The notes beneath the pieces are model-generated. The model saw only the letters and a program-made list of their open reading frames with translations. It had not been told where the DNA came from and did not search any database. Made by a program: the position numbers and the translations under genes. Below, in pieces: positions 34,563-46,361 of a stretch of 64,000 bases of DNA; positions within the stretch are counted from its first letter, which is position 1; the number at the start of each line of letters is the position of its first letter. Source of the DNA: Heterobasidion occidentale (Eukaryota; Basidiomycota; Agaricomycetes; Russulales; Bondarzewiaceae); the NCBI GenBank assembly GCA_039111635.1, contig JBCAQO010000008.1, forward strand, positions 2,852,001 through 2,916,000, given 5' to 3'.

Positions 34563-34745
34563 ATGGTACTCGACGCGCGCATGCCCGAGCTCAATGTCGG
34601 AGACGCGTCCTACGACAACGACTACTCCGTCTTGTCTGATCAAGATGATTCATGGGACACCGCCCGCACGCTGCATATAAGCCGGTATGTGCAGAGCGAG
34701 ACTGAGTTTCATCTGATCAGGGCCGAAGATTTGGCTAGATTATTG
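34563..34745 (+). CDS. Possible first exon of an unknown gene
   Basis: It reads MVLDARMPELNVGDASYDND and is acidic up to a good donor (TTATTG then GTGAGT at 34746). Later frames (34826-35089, and 35315-35524 with RHLLVLMEVIRALAFAQPYE) could be further exons but cannot be joined with confidence. A similar start lies at 61972 at a comparable place after the partner duplicated block. Confidence 0.35.
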
Positions 34746-36340
34746 GTGAGTGTGTTTCGTTCCCCTCGTTGAGCGGTTGCAGGCTCGTTTTAGGAGGACA
34801 GCTCCGTCTATAGCGGCTTTCATATTTGATCGTGCAGCATATCTGTCCTTCTTTTCAACGTTTTCCTTCCGCCTTCGGATTAGCACCTCTGTCTACTCTG
34901 TACATCCGTCTTCCGTTTCCACTTATCTCACACCTCATAAGTGCGTACGACACGTGGCTGATATACCTTCGTTTGCACCAGCAACCGCGTGTACGCCGAC
35001 GACAGGGAAAAGGGTTGCGCGAGCATGGACCAGCTGTTTGGCGCTCGGAATTAGACCCCGATCGAGAGCATAAGCGCCGCGATCCCTGACCTCCCGACGC
35101 GCGCCAGTCGCTCGCCACGATGGTGCGGGTGCTGTATTTCGTTCAGGTGTGTTTTGCTTCTATTCGCATCCAACCTGCTCCCCTTACAATGTGAATTAAT
35201 AACATGCTTTCATCACCTCTCAATGAAAAGTGCGTGCACGATCGCTGACATCTTTCATGCAACGCGTGCGCAAATGCTTCCGATCTTAGACCTTGTTCCG
35301 CAGGGTGCCGTCCTGTGCCATCGCACTGCCCACATTTTCTCTGTGCCGTTATCATCGAGGCCAGAGCCGCCGACACCGCACTGGATGCGCACCTGGTCCC
35401 TGTGCGACACCTACTCGTCCTCATGGAGGTCATACGTGCCCTCGCGTTTGCGCAGCCGTATGAAGAGAACGTTGGCGCGTGTGGATTCTGGATTTATATA
35501 GAAGTGGAACCGAATAGGCCGTGAAAGATGGGACGTCTGTGTGTATTGCATGGCTGGTACCATTGCAGCAATGGTCTTGTGCAAGACGTGTTTCCTGCAT
35601 AATTCACTCGTTGCTTCGCCTGAGATGCTGAGAGGCGAGGCAGGTCTCATGTATGCAAGGCATCAGTTGTGATTCGTCCGTCAGCTGACCCTGTTATTTT
35701 TGTTCTTCTTCACAGGGAATTGATGCCGACCTTAAGCGCGCTTGTGAAAGTGTTCTGGGCATCGCCTAGCTGCTTTGTTATCACCCCTTTGCCAGAGCTT
35801 GTCGTCCCTATTGATGCTTATTAGATTGCGATGCCCGTATCGACCGGACTGATACGCACACAGGGACGCTGACAGCGTACACATGAGCGTAGCAGCCTGC
35901 TACAGATAAGATGGATTCGATGGCGCTCTGCGCGCGAGCTGTACGCGGAGGATAGACGCATGGCCGGCGTACCGTAGCAGCATGCACGAGAGAGTGTCGC
36001 TGTGCCGCGCCGACGTTCATTTTAGGTTTGCGGAGCTCGTGGTGGTTTCGTTGAATGGCAGGTATTACGGCGATGGCCACATAGGAAAGGGAGGTATAGG
36101 CGTGGTTGGTACTTCTTTTCGTTCTCGAGATAATGTTCTTCCTTTTCTGACCTCGAATGAATGCGACTTTGGGTGGTCACTATAGAAGAATGTCAGGTCT
36201 GCATTCCGATCAAACACGAGATGGACATGCCCCTCTGCCACACAGGCGTATATACACTTTTGTCTGTCTCTCCCCACAACCACGACACCCTACGAATTGC
36301 TGAGCCATCTACGCCTTGCTCTATAATCTCGTGAGACCTT
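34746..36340. other. Unresolved region before copy B
   Basis: It holds possible exons of the gene starting at 34563 and then noncoding sequence. TATATA at 36249-36254 lies about 90 bp before the copy B start and may be its TATA box. Confidence 0.4.
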
Positions 36341-39300
36341 ATGGATCCAAGCTCTTCGTTGCCGGATCCGTGAGTCGGTCATTGTGCTGCCTGCTGGTTC
36401 GTATCGATGGTTCTCATATCTAGGGACACTCTACCTGAGCGCGAACTCCCTCAGACGGGACAATCGAACGAAATTGTCTCGGAGGACAAGCTGATGCCTT
36501 GCAAATGCAAATTCAAGGCAAGAAATCTCGTTGTCTGCATAGATGGCACCTCGAATCAATTCGGTCAGAAGGTAGCAACTCGCTCCTCGAGGTCATCTAC
36601 AGTTTACTTTGCTTATTGCTGATGCTCTTGTAGAATACCAATGTGATCGAGCTGTATAGGAACCTCGTCAAGGACGATACGCAGGTGACATTCTATAATA
36701 GCGGGATCGGGACATATGCTCGGCCTTCGTGGAGATCGTTCCGTTATTGGAAGCAGGTCTTGGACAACAAAATCGACCTTGCCATTGCCTGGTACATATT
36801 GCTCCACCGTGATTTGATATCTTTTGTCACTGAATTTGTGCCTATAGGAATTTTGAAAGTATCGTCATCGACACATATCGTTGGCTTTCGGAGAATTACG
36901 TCAAGGGGGACCGCATATTCTTGTTTGGTAGCTATTCAATATCATCATTCTGCACGCGTCCATTCATTGCAAATCTACAGGATTTTCTCGAGGAGCTTAT
37001 CAAGTTCGCGCTCTATCCGCAATGATTGACAAGGCAAGACTTTCTCACAGATTCGGCGCGCCGTGTCGCTGATGTCGAAACCTAGGTTGGGCTCATACAC
37101 AAGGGCAACGAGGGCCAGATTCCATTGTATATGCGCTCATAATCCTTGCCATTGCCATTGATCTGACTGCGTCATTAGCGCTTACCAACTCTATGCTGAC
37201 CTGCAAGATGAGCCGGCGAGCAGCGTGCAGACTGGTTCTAAAGGTGCAAAAGGCAAACAGAAGGCACAACCGTCTGACATGGCTCACAATTTCAAAACAA
37301 CATTTTCCAGGGATGTTCGGGTACATTTTGTAGGTGCATGGTATGTCAAAGATCAGTGCTCCGATGTATATGTGACGTGACGGCAACGTCTGTAGGGACA
37401 CAGTATCGTCAGTCGGATTCGTACGAGGCAAGAACCTATCTGGCACGATCGACGGGATGAAGCACGTCTGCTTTTTCCGTCATGCCCTTGCCCTCGACGA
37501 GCGTCGCGTCAAATTCCTTCCCGAGTATGCATGTGGTGGTGTTTTTGAGAAGGAGCTTGACCATCAAGATCCAGACCATATCAAAGAAGTCTGGTTCTCA
37601 GGGACGCATTCTGACATGTAAGTAGAGTAGCTTGATGCCCGGCTTCCGGTACTAACGACTTGATAGTGGAGGAGGCAACGTGGACAACCTCAATATGGAT
37701 CGCGGTAAACCGCCTTTGCGATGGATGTCCCGAGAAGCAGCATCTGCTGGTCTCCATCTTCAAGGGAATGATTCTAGATGGGACTGGGAGACATTGGGAG
37801 CAGTCACCGAAACATTGACCTGGGTATGGTGGTTGTTTGAAGGCCTGCCTATCAAACGTTTGAGATACTCGGCCTCAACGGGCACGACTTACCTGTGCGT
37901 TCTGTTTGAGGTCTTTGAACTGCCTGATGTAGAGAATTGCTTTCCAGCCCTCACCTTGGTAAAGGCCGCCGGATACATGGCGGCCAGAAGATCCATGCGT
38001 CGGTGGTGTTCTCCTCACACATGAGGGCTCGATTTTCCAAAGAGAATCAAATCCACAGCGTTCAAGATGTATTTAAGCACTTAGTCTGGGTTGAAGGCGA
38101 CCTCTCAGACATGACAAAGGCTATAGTATTCGACTTGCAGGGGCCAATCAAAGACATCGACACCGTGGCAGAGCGTCTCGGAAAGATCGAAGCCTTTGGT
38201 AGGTACCTCTTCTACTAGTCACACTTTGACACGTCTCACCGAGCGATTTCCCATCACCAGACGGGGTGATCACAGCACTCCGTGGCCTGCCTACAACAGA
38301 TTTGTCGTGGGCGTGGCTTAACTTAAGCTATGCAGGAAAGTCAGAAGAGCGTATAGTTATGGAAGCCCTGAAACAAACAGCAGAAATTGATGAACCAACC
38401 GGAACACCTCGAACGAGTTTACCCTTGGCTATAATCTCCATGGCGGTTTCTCCTGATGGGAGCCGCATTGTTGCCGGATCAATCGATCACAAAGTTCGGA
38501 TCTGGAGCGCAAAGACTGGTGTGGCCGTCAATGGACCTCTTGAGGGGCATACAGGTCCAGTATCCTCCGTTGCATTTTCGCACGATAAAGGGCTCTTAGC
38601 ATCCGGTTCTTGGGACAAGACCATCCTATTTTGGACCGTCGGCGAATCTCCTGGACGTACTTTAGCAAGCCCTCTTAAAGGGCACGAAGCGACTATCACT
38701 TGCATCGCATTTTCACCAAATAGGGAGTGCCTTGTGTCTGGCTCATATGATATGACTGTCCGAGTCTGGGACAAGGCGGCGGCCGGGGAATTTATCTCGA
38801 AAGTATGCATAGGGCACACTGGCCCCGTCAATGCCGTTTCATTTTCGCCTGACGGGAGGAGTATCATCTCGGGATCGTGGGACAGAACAGTTCGAGTCTG
38901 GGATGCAAGCACCGGCGATTCAATCCTCAGTATTGCAGGAAAGCACACAGGCCCTGTTACTTCTGTCGTCTTTTCTCCCAACGGGAAACTCATCGCCTCG
39001 GGTTCTGGGGATGAGACCATCCGAGTCTGGGATTCGGCCACTGGAGAAGACGCTGGGAGACAATTCCTCGGCCACACCACCAGCTCCGTGACTTCGATTG
39101 CATTCTCGCCAGACGGAAAGTACCTCGTTTCGGGCTCTCTGGATCGGACTGTCAGAGTCTGGGAGGTAGATTCCGGCCAGGCTATCGACACTCCCTTCAC
39201 AGGGCACACTGGCTCAATCACCTCAGTTGCCTTCTCGTCGGACGGGAGCGATGTTATTTCTGGTAGTTTGGATGGGAGCATTAAATCGTGGTGTGCCTTT

Positions 39301-40298
39301 CCTCTTCAGGGGCACAATAAGCTGGTTCGTTCCGTCGCATATTCGCCAGACGGGAAGCGCGTCGTTTCGGGCTCAAATGATACAACGATTCGAGTGTGGA
39401 ACGCGGAGACTGGTAAAGCCATCGGGGAGCCATTCCGAGGGAACAAAGGACCTGTCTTCTCCGTCGCATATTCGCCAGACGGGAAGCACATCGTTTCGGT
39501 CTCATATGATCAAACGATCCGAGTGTGGAACACGGAGACTGGTAAAGCCATTGGGAAGCCATTTCGAGGGCACGAAAGACCTGTCATGTCCGTTGCATAT
39601 TCGCCAGCCGGGAAGCACATCGTTTCGGCCTCATATGATCAAACGATCCGAGTGTGGAACATGGAAACTGGTAAAGCAATCGGGGAGCCATTCCGAGGGC
39701 ACGAAGGACTCGTCTTAGCCGTCGCATATTCGCCAGACGGGAAGCACGTCGTTTCGGGCTCAAGTGATCAAACGATCCGAGTGTGGAACGCGGAGACTGG
39801 GGAAGCCATCGGGAGCCATTCCGAGGGCACACCAACTGGGTCAACTCCGTCGCATATTCGCCAGACGGGAAGCGCATTGTTTCAGGCTCAGGTGATGGAA
39901 CGATCCGAATGTGGAACGCGGAGACCGGGGAAGCTATTGGGAAGCCATTCCGAGGGCACACTGACTGGGTTCGCTCAGTCGCATATACGCCAGACGGGAG
40001 GCGCATCGTTTCGGGTTCAGATGATGGCACAATCCGAGTTTGGGACGCGGAGACTGGGGAAGCCATCGGGAAGCCATTGGAAGCCCACCATGGGTTGTTT
40101 TTCTCCATTGCGGTTTCGCCCGATGGAAAACACGTCGTGTCGGGTGGCGGTTCATGGGGAGACAAGACAGGATATGTTGACATATGGGATCTCGATGAGA
40201 GCGATGGCCATCAGCCTTCCTCCGCTGTATTGCGACCTCGCGCCTTTTCACCTGTGTGGTCCATTGACACCAGATCATCCGACAATGGCTCTGCTTGA
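36341..40298 (+). CDS. DUF2235-WD40 protein, copy B (one missing base)
   Basis: Predicted secreted-or-cytosolic alpha/beta-hydrolase with 14 WD40 repeats (two seven-blade propellers). Exons: 36341-36369, 36424-36571, 36634-36791, 36848-36927, 36981-37033, 37086-37126, 37179-37340, 37396-37617, 37667-37894, 37948-38198, 38261-40298. They give 1136 residues if one G is restored in the run at 39811-39813. DUF2235 motifs are all present: [33 protein letters not shown] (nucleophile Ser), HFVGAWDTVSS and FSGTHSDIGGG (catalytic Asp/His region). No signal peptide, so cytosolic is likely. Intron 5 has a GC donor (AAG then GCAAGA). No NACHT ATPase domain is visible between hydrolase and repeats. The family is fungal and its function is unknown; a recognition role is inferred from the repeats. 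Confidence 0.9.
39300..40085 (+). repeat. WD40 repeat array of copy B, six 129-bp units
   Basis: Units recur every 129 bp (GTCGCATATTCGCCAGACGG at 39334, 39463 and so on). Two neighbouring units share KHIVS and YDQTIRVWN, not found in copy A, which points to unit exchange within the array. The missing G at 39811-39813 lies in the fourth unit boundary. Confidence 0.9.
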
Positions 40299-43200
40299 TA
40301 CATACCTCACGTCGTCACCATTTAGCATCTGTCGTACTGTGGTTCATGCTTATTTACCTGAGATTCAGACTTGTGTCCTACGATGCTACGTTGTCAGATG
40401 TAAGATACGCATTGATTTTATGAACACCTGTAGTCATGGAGCATAGCGGTCCTCCCCCATACCGAAACTGAACACGCACTGTACCCTTGCGTAGCCCAGA
40501 GGCCTAACATATGGCAACAGGGACTGGACTGCTCATTTTGCAATCGGATGCCGCGCTTTGACATAAGCGGCATGGCATATGACCCCAGAAACCCCTCGTT
40601 CGAATATTTATAATTGAAATTTCAACTTTCAGCACCAGTGAATGCGCCAGCCAAGTCTAAAATTCCATAAGTGAGATATGGAATAATACTAGCAAGGTAT
40701 AAGTACTAGAGATTGGAGAGCACAACCTGCCTAAGTAATATTGAGCTTCTATCACTTGTAAACTACTCATGCTTATATCAAGAAATAAACATCATATTAT
40801 GAGACAAGGGTAGCATCAGTAAACGGGCAAATATAATTACAGTACTTACATCACTTGCAGACACTTACATCACTTGTATAAGCTCCTGCTCCTTATACAT
40901 TCTCTATAAGGACCTGTAAGGATTTCTAGCTTGCAGCAAGCATCAGAGCTTATAGTAAGCTTCATCTGCTAGGTCTCATTTTCCAAGTGTCATGTAAGAA
41001 GTGGGGCTTCGACCCCAAACAAAGACAGTCCCGTCACAGACCCGTCACAGCATGCCCCTTATGCCCCATCACCGAGGCGTGATAGAGGCTCGCCTTACGC
41101 GACTGCACCTGGACCGGGCACGGGTCCGAACCCCGAGTGCGCTGATGAGCATGCACCCGCGCTAAGGTCCGAGGGAGGTATTCGGAAAGCTTTGGGGAAA
41201 CACCAAACAGCGCTAGACGAGTACCAAAGACGCCGACTAGCACCAAATATGGTCGGTCCCTACCCAACCGACTGCAAGCCACCAAAGGACGTTCGGCAGC
41301 ACTTGGGTCTGTTCACCCACACTTCACGTACTTACCATGACTGCCCAGGAGTGTTACGATAGGTGTTTACGAGATCAGAGCCAGTATTCCATGTTGGCCG
41401 AAGTGCTCCGTGAGTCGGTGTCGCGCTCACACATTGTTAGGCATCAAATAGTGATGGTAGAATGGAGGGCAGAATATCTGACTAGAAGGAAGAGAAGGGA
41501 AACGACCTAGAATGGAAAGGACATTTAATTCTGATTTTCTACATATTTTTCGAGTATTTTTACCACTTAAACTTGATTCCCTATCCCTTTTCATACTTAT
41601 AATTCGCTTTTGGGACAGATTCCAGAGCCTAGGGTCTATTTCAGAAAGGGCTAGACCATGACAAGACAATAAGGAATGGAAAGAAAGCAGTGGAATCTGG
41701 TAGAATAGAAAGGAACTTTAGTGGAAGGATGGAGAATGTTTAGGAAAGGGGCAGGGTCTAGGCCATTCCAAGCTGAAATGAGGGGAAGGTTCTGAGCAGT
41801 TCTGAAGGAAGCTGAAGGGACATTCTACCACATTCTGAGCCTTTCTTTTGCTTTCCTTTCTGTTCCTCTGCTTTCCTCCCTATTCTTTTTATTTCTACAG
41901 CATTCTTTGTGACTCACAATGACTCTACTCAGCCTGTATATACTAGGAAGGAGATTCCCACTTGAAATAGTATATAAGGAGGCTGATTGTCCTGCTTCAG
42001 GCAGAGACCTTCTCTCCCCCTTACTTTTACTCAGTCAGTCACTGCCAGTCAATAAGTTCTTTGAGTGATATCAGTTGGAGATAAGCTTCAAGACTTGAAG
42101 GGATACTAGACAAACTAGTAGCTCGCCTTCAATCTGTGTAGCACCTCAGCAGCTAGAATCACAAAGTTCTTAAGCCTCTCCTCATTATTCTCAACATTTA
42201 CGGAGTATTGTCCTCATTAGTGGTCCGGCACCACCTTAGAAATTTTCTAAATAGCTCAGGATATTCTCATCGTTGCCTATAACTGTGACCAACATCTGTG
42301 TATCGTGCCAACACCTGAAGGTATCAACTAGAACAGCAATCAAACGAACACTAGGTACATCCGGAAAAACAGGAAACCCCGATCGTATCTAGGAGTGAAA
42401 CCATTCCTCACCGCGACATCGGTTGGTCCTTATCGCTTATCTTCCCGACTTCCGCATGGTCAGTCAAAGCATGATCTTGCACCATTACTTGGCCACCCTA
42501 GTCGTACGTTACTGCTTCTTTATTTTCATTGGTTCTCCAACGCCTGTTCCTGCTACCTACGCTCGGGTGACAGATCCCGAACGTTCGGGATTTCACCATC
42601 ACTGATTAACTTTTACCTTATCACCTTTGGAACCCATATGGACATCTCACCTATCTGCTTATCTTCTCTGTTCGCTATGGCTTGGCGCCCATTTGACATC
42701 TACTCTCATTTCTTGCTCGATATTTTACTTAGGGGCTCTGTTTACTATAAAAACCTACATACAACTCTGGAATAAACCAGCTTTCGCACCCCACAGTTCA
42801 GAGCTCATTTGCACTCGTCTCAAACATTGAAATCACCTTCGCTGACTTTAGCAAACTCGTCCTACTTGTCATTCGGCCTCGTTTGTGTTCATACTCGTCC
42901 CCTCGCTCGTACCCCTCGTTCGTCTTCGTATATTGTCAGAGTCCCGTGTGACTCTTGAAGAACGTAGTTGTCAAATTGCGACACTACCCCCTCATTACTG
43001 ACCAACTCCCCAACCCGACCCTACCAACCGAACGTTCGGTCGCTGTTCGGTGCAGTCCCGAAACCATTTGGGCGCTTTAATCTCACCCTCCTCACTACTC
43101 TTCAGTGCGCCCTTGCTTTCTCAAGTCCTAACTAACAATTCCTTGTGTATTAGATACTAGCTCCAGCACCCCTGCATTAGAGGTTGTTTTGGTGTTGTGC

Positions 43201-43943
43201 TCGGCACTTAGAGCCACCTCTAGTGTATCGGCACCCCGAGCACACGGCACCCCTGGCCCCCATGCACGTGCGTGCACGTGCTGACGTGCGTGCGCGGCCG
43301 TCTGGCCGTTGTTGCGCCCTGATGACGGTGTCGTGGGCTTGGACAGGGGGGTGGGGTGATGGGGTGGTGGACGGTGGTGACGGGGGCTCGCGCAGCACCG
43401 AAAAAAAAGGAGAAAAAAGAGGGGGAAAGGACGTACATTGGTGTACTATAGCACTTAGCAGTATTACATGCTCCAGAGCTCCTGGGACTTTGCGGACTTT
43501 GCGAGATCACGTCAAAAGGCATCGAAAGGTGGGAGTCTTGCCAGGCCATGAGAATGCTGTGGGGGAACAATGGGGAGCACAGTGTCAGTGAGCACTGAGC
43601 AGTGGCTAAGCATGTGAGTGGAATCCAAAACCCAAGCGGCAGTCCCCGGACGTCCCTGTGCCGAGTGCGCGTGGGTGACAGAACATCTTTTTTGCACGCC
43701 CAAACATCTTTTTCGCACGCCCGAACATGTTTTTGACGCCGGGAAGGTCTTGCCTGCGGTGGCGTTTTTTGCCCCACTTGCCAGCCAAACCGTGAGCGCC
43801 ACCGTCGCAGGGCCAAAAAAAGACGGTCGACCGTCATCACAAGACGGTTTTGGCACCCTCGGCACCCCTCCACCTCGCTAGACGAGCACCGACACCCCCT
43901 GTCTCCCTCTCTCTCCCTCCCCTCATCCTAGCCCCTAATGGGT
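40299..43943. other. AT-rich gene-poor region, probable old repeats
   Basis: No supported gene. Short direct repeats occur (ACTTACATCACTTG at 40845 and 40863). 41435-42313 has LTR-like features. 43680-43740 holds three tandem CATCTTTTTCGCACGCCC-like units. The rest shows nothing recognisable. Confidence 0.5.
41435..42313 (+). repeat. Possible solo LTR
   Basis: It begins TGTTAGG and ends GCCAACA, with a TATATAAGGAGG promoter-like block at about 41971 followed by a CT-rich stretch, as in fungal LTRs. The flanking 5-mers (CACAT, CCTGA) do not match, so the ends are unproven. Confidence 0.3.
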
Positions 43944-43948
43944 CTCAC

Positions 43949-44584
43949 TGTTATGACTTGACCGATCGGAGCCCGTCGGGGCTGGTCTATCCGATGGTTC
44001 AAGCATCACATGCTAGGCGGCTCCACTACGGAGCGTACATCAAGGTATTTGGCATGTCCTTACGATCCGACTGGACCGATGGTTCTTCAAGACATTGGTA
44101 GAGGATATATGGGAAGGGTCAATGATACAGCGGATTGATAAGACAGGCATTCACATGCCATGGGCTTAGGGCTTATAGGTAAGCACCTCATCGCACCAGG
44201 ATGGATAGGTGCGACTGGAGAAGTACAAGAGTAGGTGCCGGCTGAAAGAGACGGCGACCACAGCTCTCCTGGGATGGGTACCCGGAGAAGCACACGGACT
44301 CTTACCCTAGACCCTATACAGTATATAAGGCCCATAGAATAGGCTGAGGATCTTCAGTCTATTCTCCTTGTTCTGTTCGTGTCTTCCTACACGAACACCC
44401 TCGTTCCTACACAGTCTTCCTACTGTGTACCTTTGTTCCCTACCGTCTTTCTACGGTAGAATCATCATTGAACCTTCCTGTATCATTGCCTGATACGGTC
44501 GAGACTTCGTCCACCACTCAGTACATCGTGCGACCTAGGGAAGAACCTGTTACTCTTGGGTTACCGAACAAGCAGTTTGTAACA
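43949..44584 (+). repeat. 5' LTR of the chromovirus
   Basis: 636 bp, TGTTATGACTT to GTAACA. TATATAA at 44322-44328 is the probable promoter. Near the 3' end are short inverted or direct pairs (CTACACAGTCTTCCTACTGTG, split here by length limits) that vary in number between copies. Confidence 0.95.
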
Positions 44585-45070
44585 CTAGAATAGACTCGCT
44601 TTTGCCCCTACCTTGCACCACACCTTGCTTGCTGCCACACTCTTTCTCACAACCCTCATCGGTGGCATAGACCCCCACCGGAGAGTGTTACTTCACACAC
44701 CCTGGAGCAAGACCTAGGCCTAGGATACCCACCAGGCACTAGACGAACCCACAACCAACTCCGACAAGATAATTGTCCTATCCATCAAAGAGGAAACCAT
44801 TGGTATTACTCCGACACCAATCGATTAGCCCCTCCAAACTTTGATAACTGCTCATACCGAGAAGGACAATATTTCTTCACAAGAGAAGACGGAACAGAAG
44901 CTGAGTGGGCTTGGGACGAAACAGCAGAAGACTGGGTAGAGCCACCCCAGTATAGGAACCCCGAACCGGAAATCCCGGACACCTCGGAGGAAGAAGAAGG
45001 AACATCCGAGTCCGAATCCTCGGATATTCAAACACCGATCAATACCCGAACCATCAAAAGAAATAACAAT
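44585..45070 (+). other. Leader with an open gag frame but no ATG
   Basis: There is no ATG between the LTR and 45071. The gag frame is nevertheless open and coding-like from about 44800: NRLAPPNFDNCSYREGQYFF, TEAEWAWDETAEDWVEPPQY and an acidic stretch. The minus-strand copy keeps nearly the same peptide. Gag may start at a non-AUG codon, or an ATG was lost in both copies. Confidence 0.6.
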
Positions 45071-46285
45071 ATGACAGACATTGCAGCTCCCCCTATGACA
45101 GTATCATCTGGAAGGGGCAAGCTTAGACTCCCCGATAATTTTGACGGAGATAGAACACAATCACAGAAGTTTATTGTAAACTGCCTCCTCCTTTTCACAG
45201 TGGAATCAGACCAGTACAAGACGGATGAAGACAAAGTTTCCCTCGCCCTCTTGTACATGAGATATGGAACGGCCGGCATATGGGCAGAAAACTTCCTAAA
45301 GAAGACAGTTGGGGCAGAGCCGCCTCAAGACCTCGGGACTTGGGCCAATTTCCTTGTCAAGTTTAGACATCAATTCAAGGAAACAAACCTTACAGACAAG
45401 GCCCGAAGCGCCCTTATGTCCTTCTCTCAAGGGAAGATGACGGTGGACAAATATTCCAATCAATTTGCCCTTATAGCCGCCAATGCCGATATCACCGATA
45501 AGGAGCAGGTTCCTTACTTCCAGAGAGGGCTCGACCCAAGAGTCATGGACAAGATCTATGACAAGGAAACACCGCCGAACGACATGATCCAAGACTGGAT
45601 CAATACCGCCTGTGAAATAGACGGACGGCTGAGAGCCCGAAATGCTCAAAAGGTGATCCTTGCCAACTCCACCTCATTCCGAAGCAATTTCCTCAATCGC
45701 TTTCACCACCAACCCACTCTCCGCTACAACTCCACCACCGCACCTCGCAGAATGAACAACCAAGCGGTTGACATGGACATTGATGCCTCTCAAAAAAGAG
45801 ATGCCGCTTGCCAGAAGCGCACCCATGACGGCAAGCTCCCTACCCATTGTTTTAACTGTGGAAGAGAGGGACATTGGGCGAATAAATGTCGTTCTCCTCG
45901 TAGAAGCATTCCCCCTGCTTGAGGAAATCCGCGCGGACCGGTGCGTGGAGGAGGTAGAAGAACTCACGCTACAGACTTGGAGGATGAAGACGAGCAAGAA
46001 TCCCCGCTGGGAGACGATGCGGGACTACATAGAGGATTGGAGGAGGGGAGTTCTTATGGCCACCACGGTTGGGTATCACAACCTAGTCATCCGGTGGAAC
46101 GTCAGGACCCTCCCACAAGGAGCAGAGGATCACGCCAGAGCGATGGAGAACACTACGTACCGCCTAACGGACGACAAAGCAACGGACCCATCCGTGATAT
46201 TAATGGCGTCCGAGCACTCTTCAAAGAAGTAGGGGAAGTAAAGGCCAAACAGATGTTGACGGATCTAACGGTGGATTTTTCCTGA
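45071..46285 (+). pseudogene. gag: Gypsy Gag, one in-frame stop
   Basis: Capsid part followed by a CCHC knuckle (CFNCGREGHWANKC). A TGA at 45920-45922 interrupts at a site where the other copy has an Arg codon, so CGA to TGA fits. The same frame then runs on to a stop at 46283-46285, matching the full 406-residue Gag of the minus-strand copy. Pol lies 77 bp downstream in the +1 frame. Confidence 0.9.
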
Positions 46286-46361
46286 CCTCTCCTTCACCAG
46301 CCAAAGAGAGGGGTCAAGAAAACCCGAGTACGATTCCCCGTCATGTATTCAAATCGGAGCA

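Noticed and set aside
43180..43900. Overlapping frames up to 217 codons before the chromovirus
   Set aside because: They lie in GC-rich sequence with short tandem repeats and mononucleotide runs; both strands are equally open and nothing is recognised.
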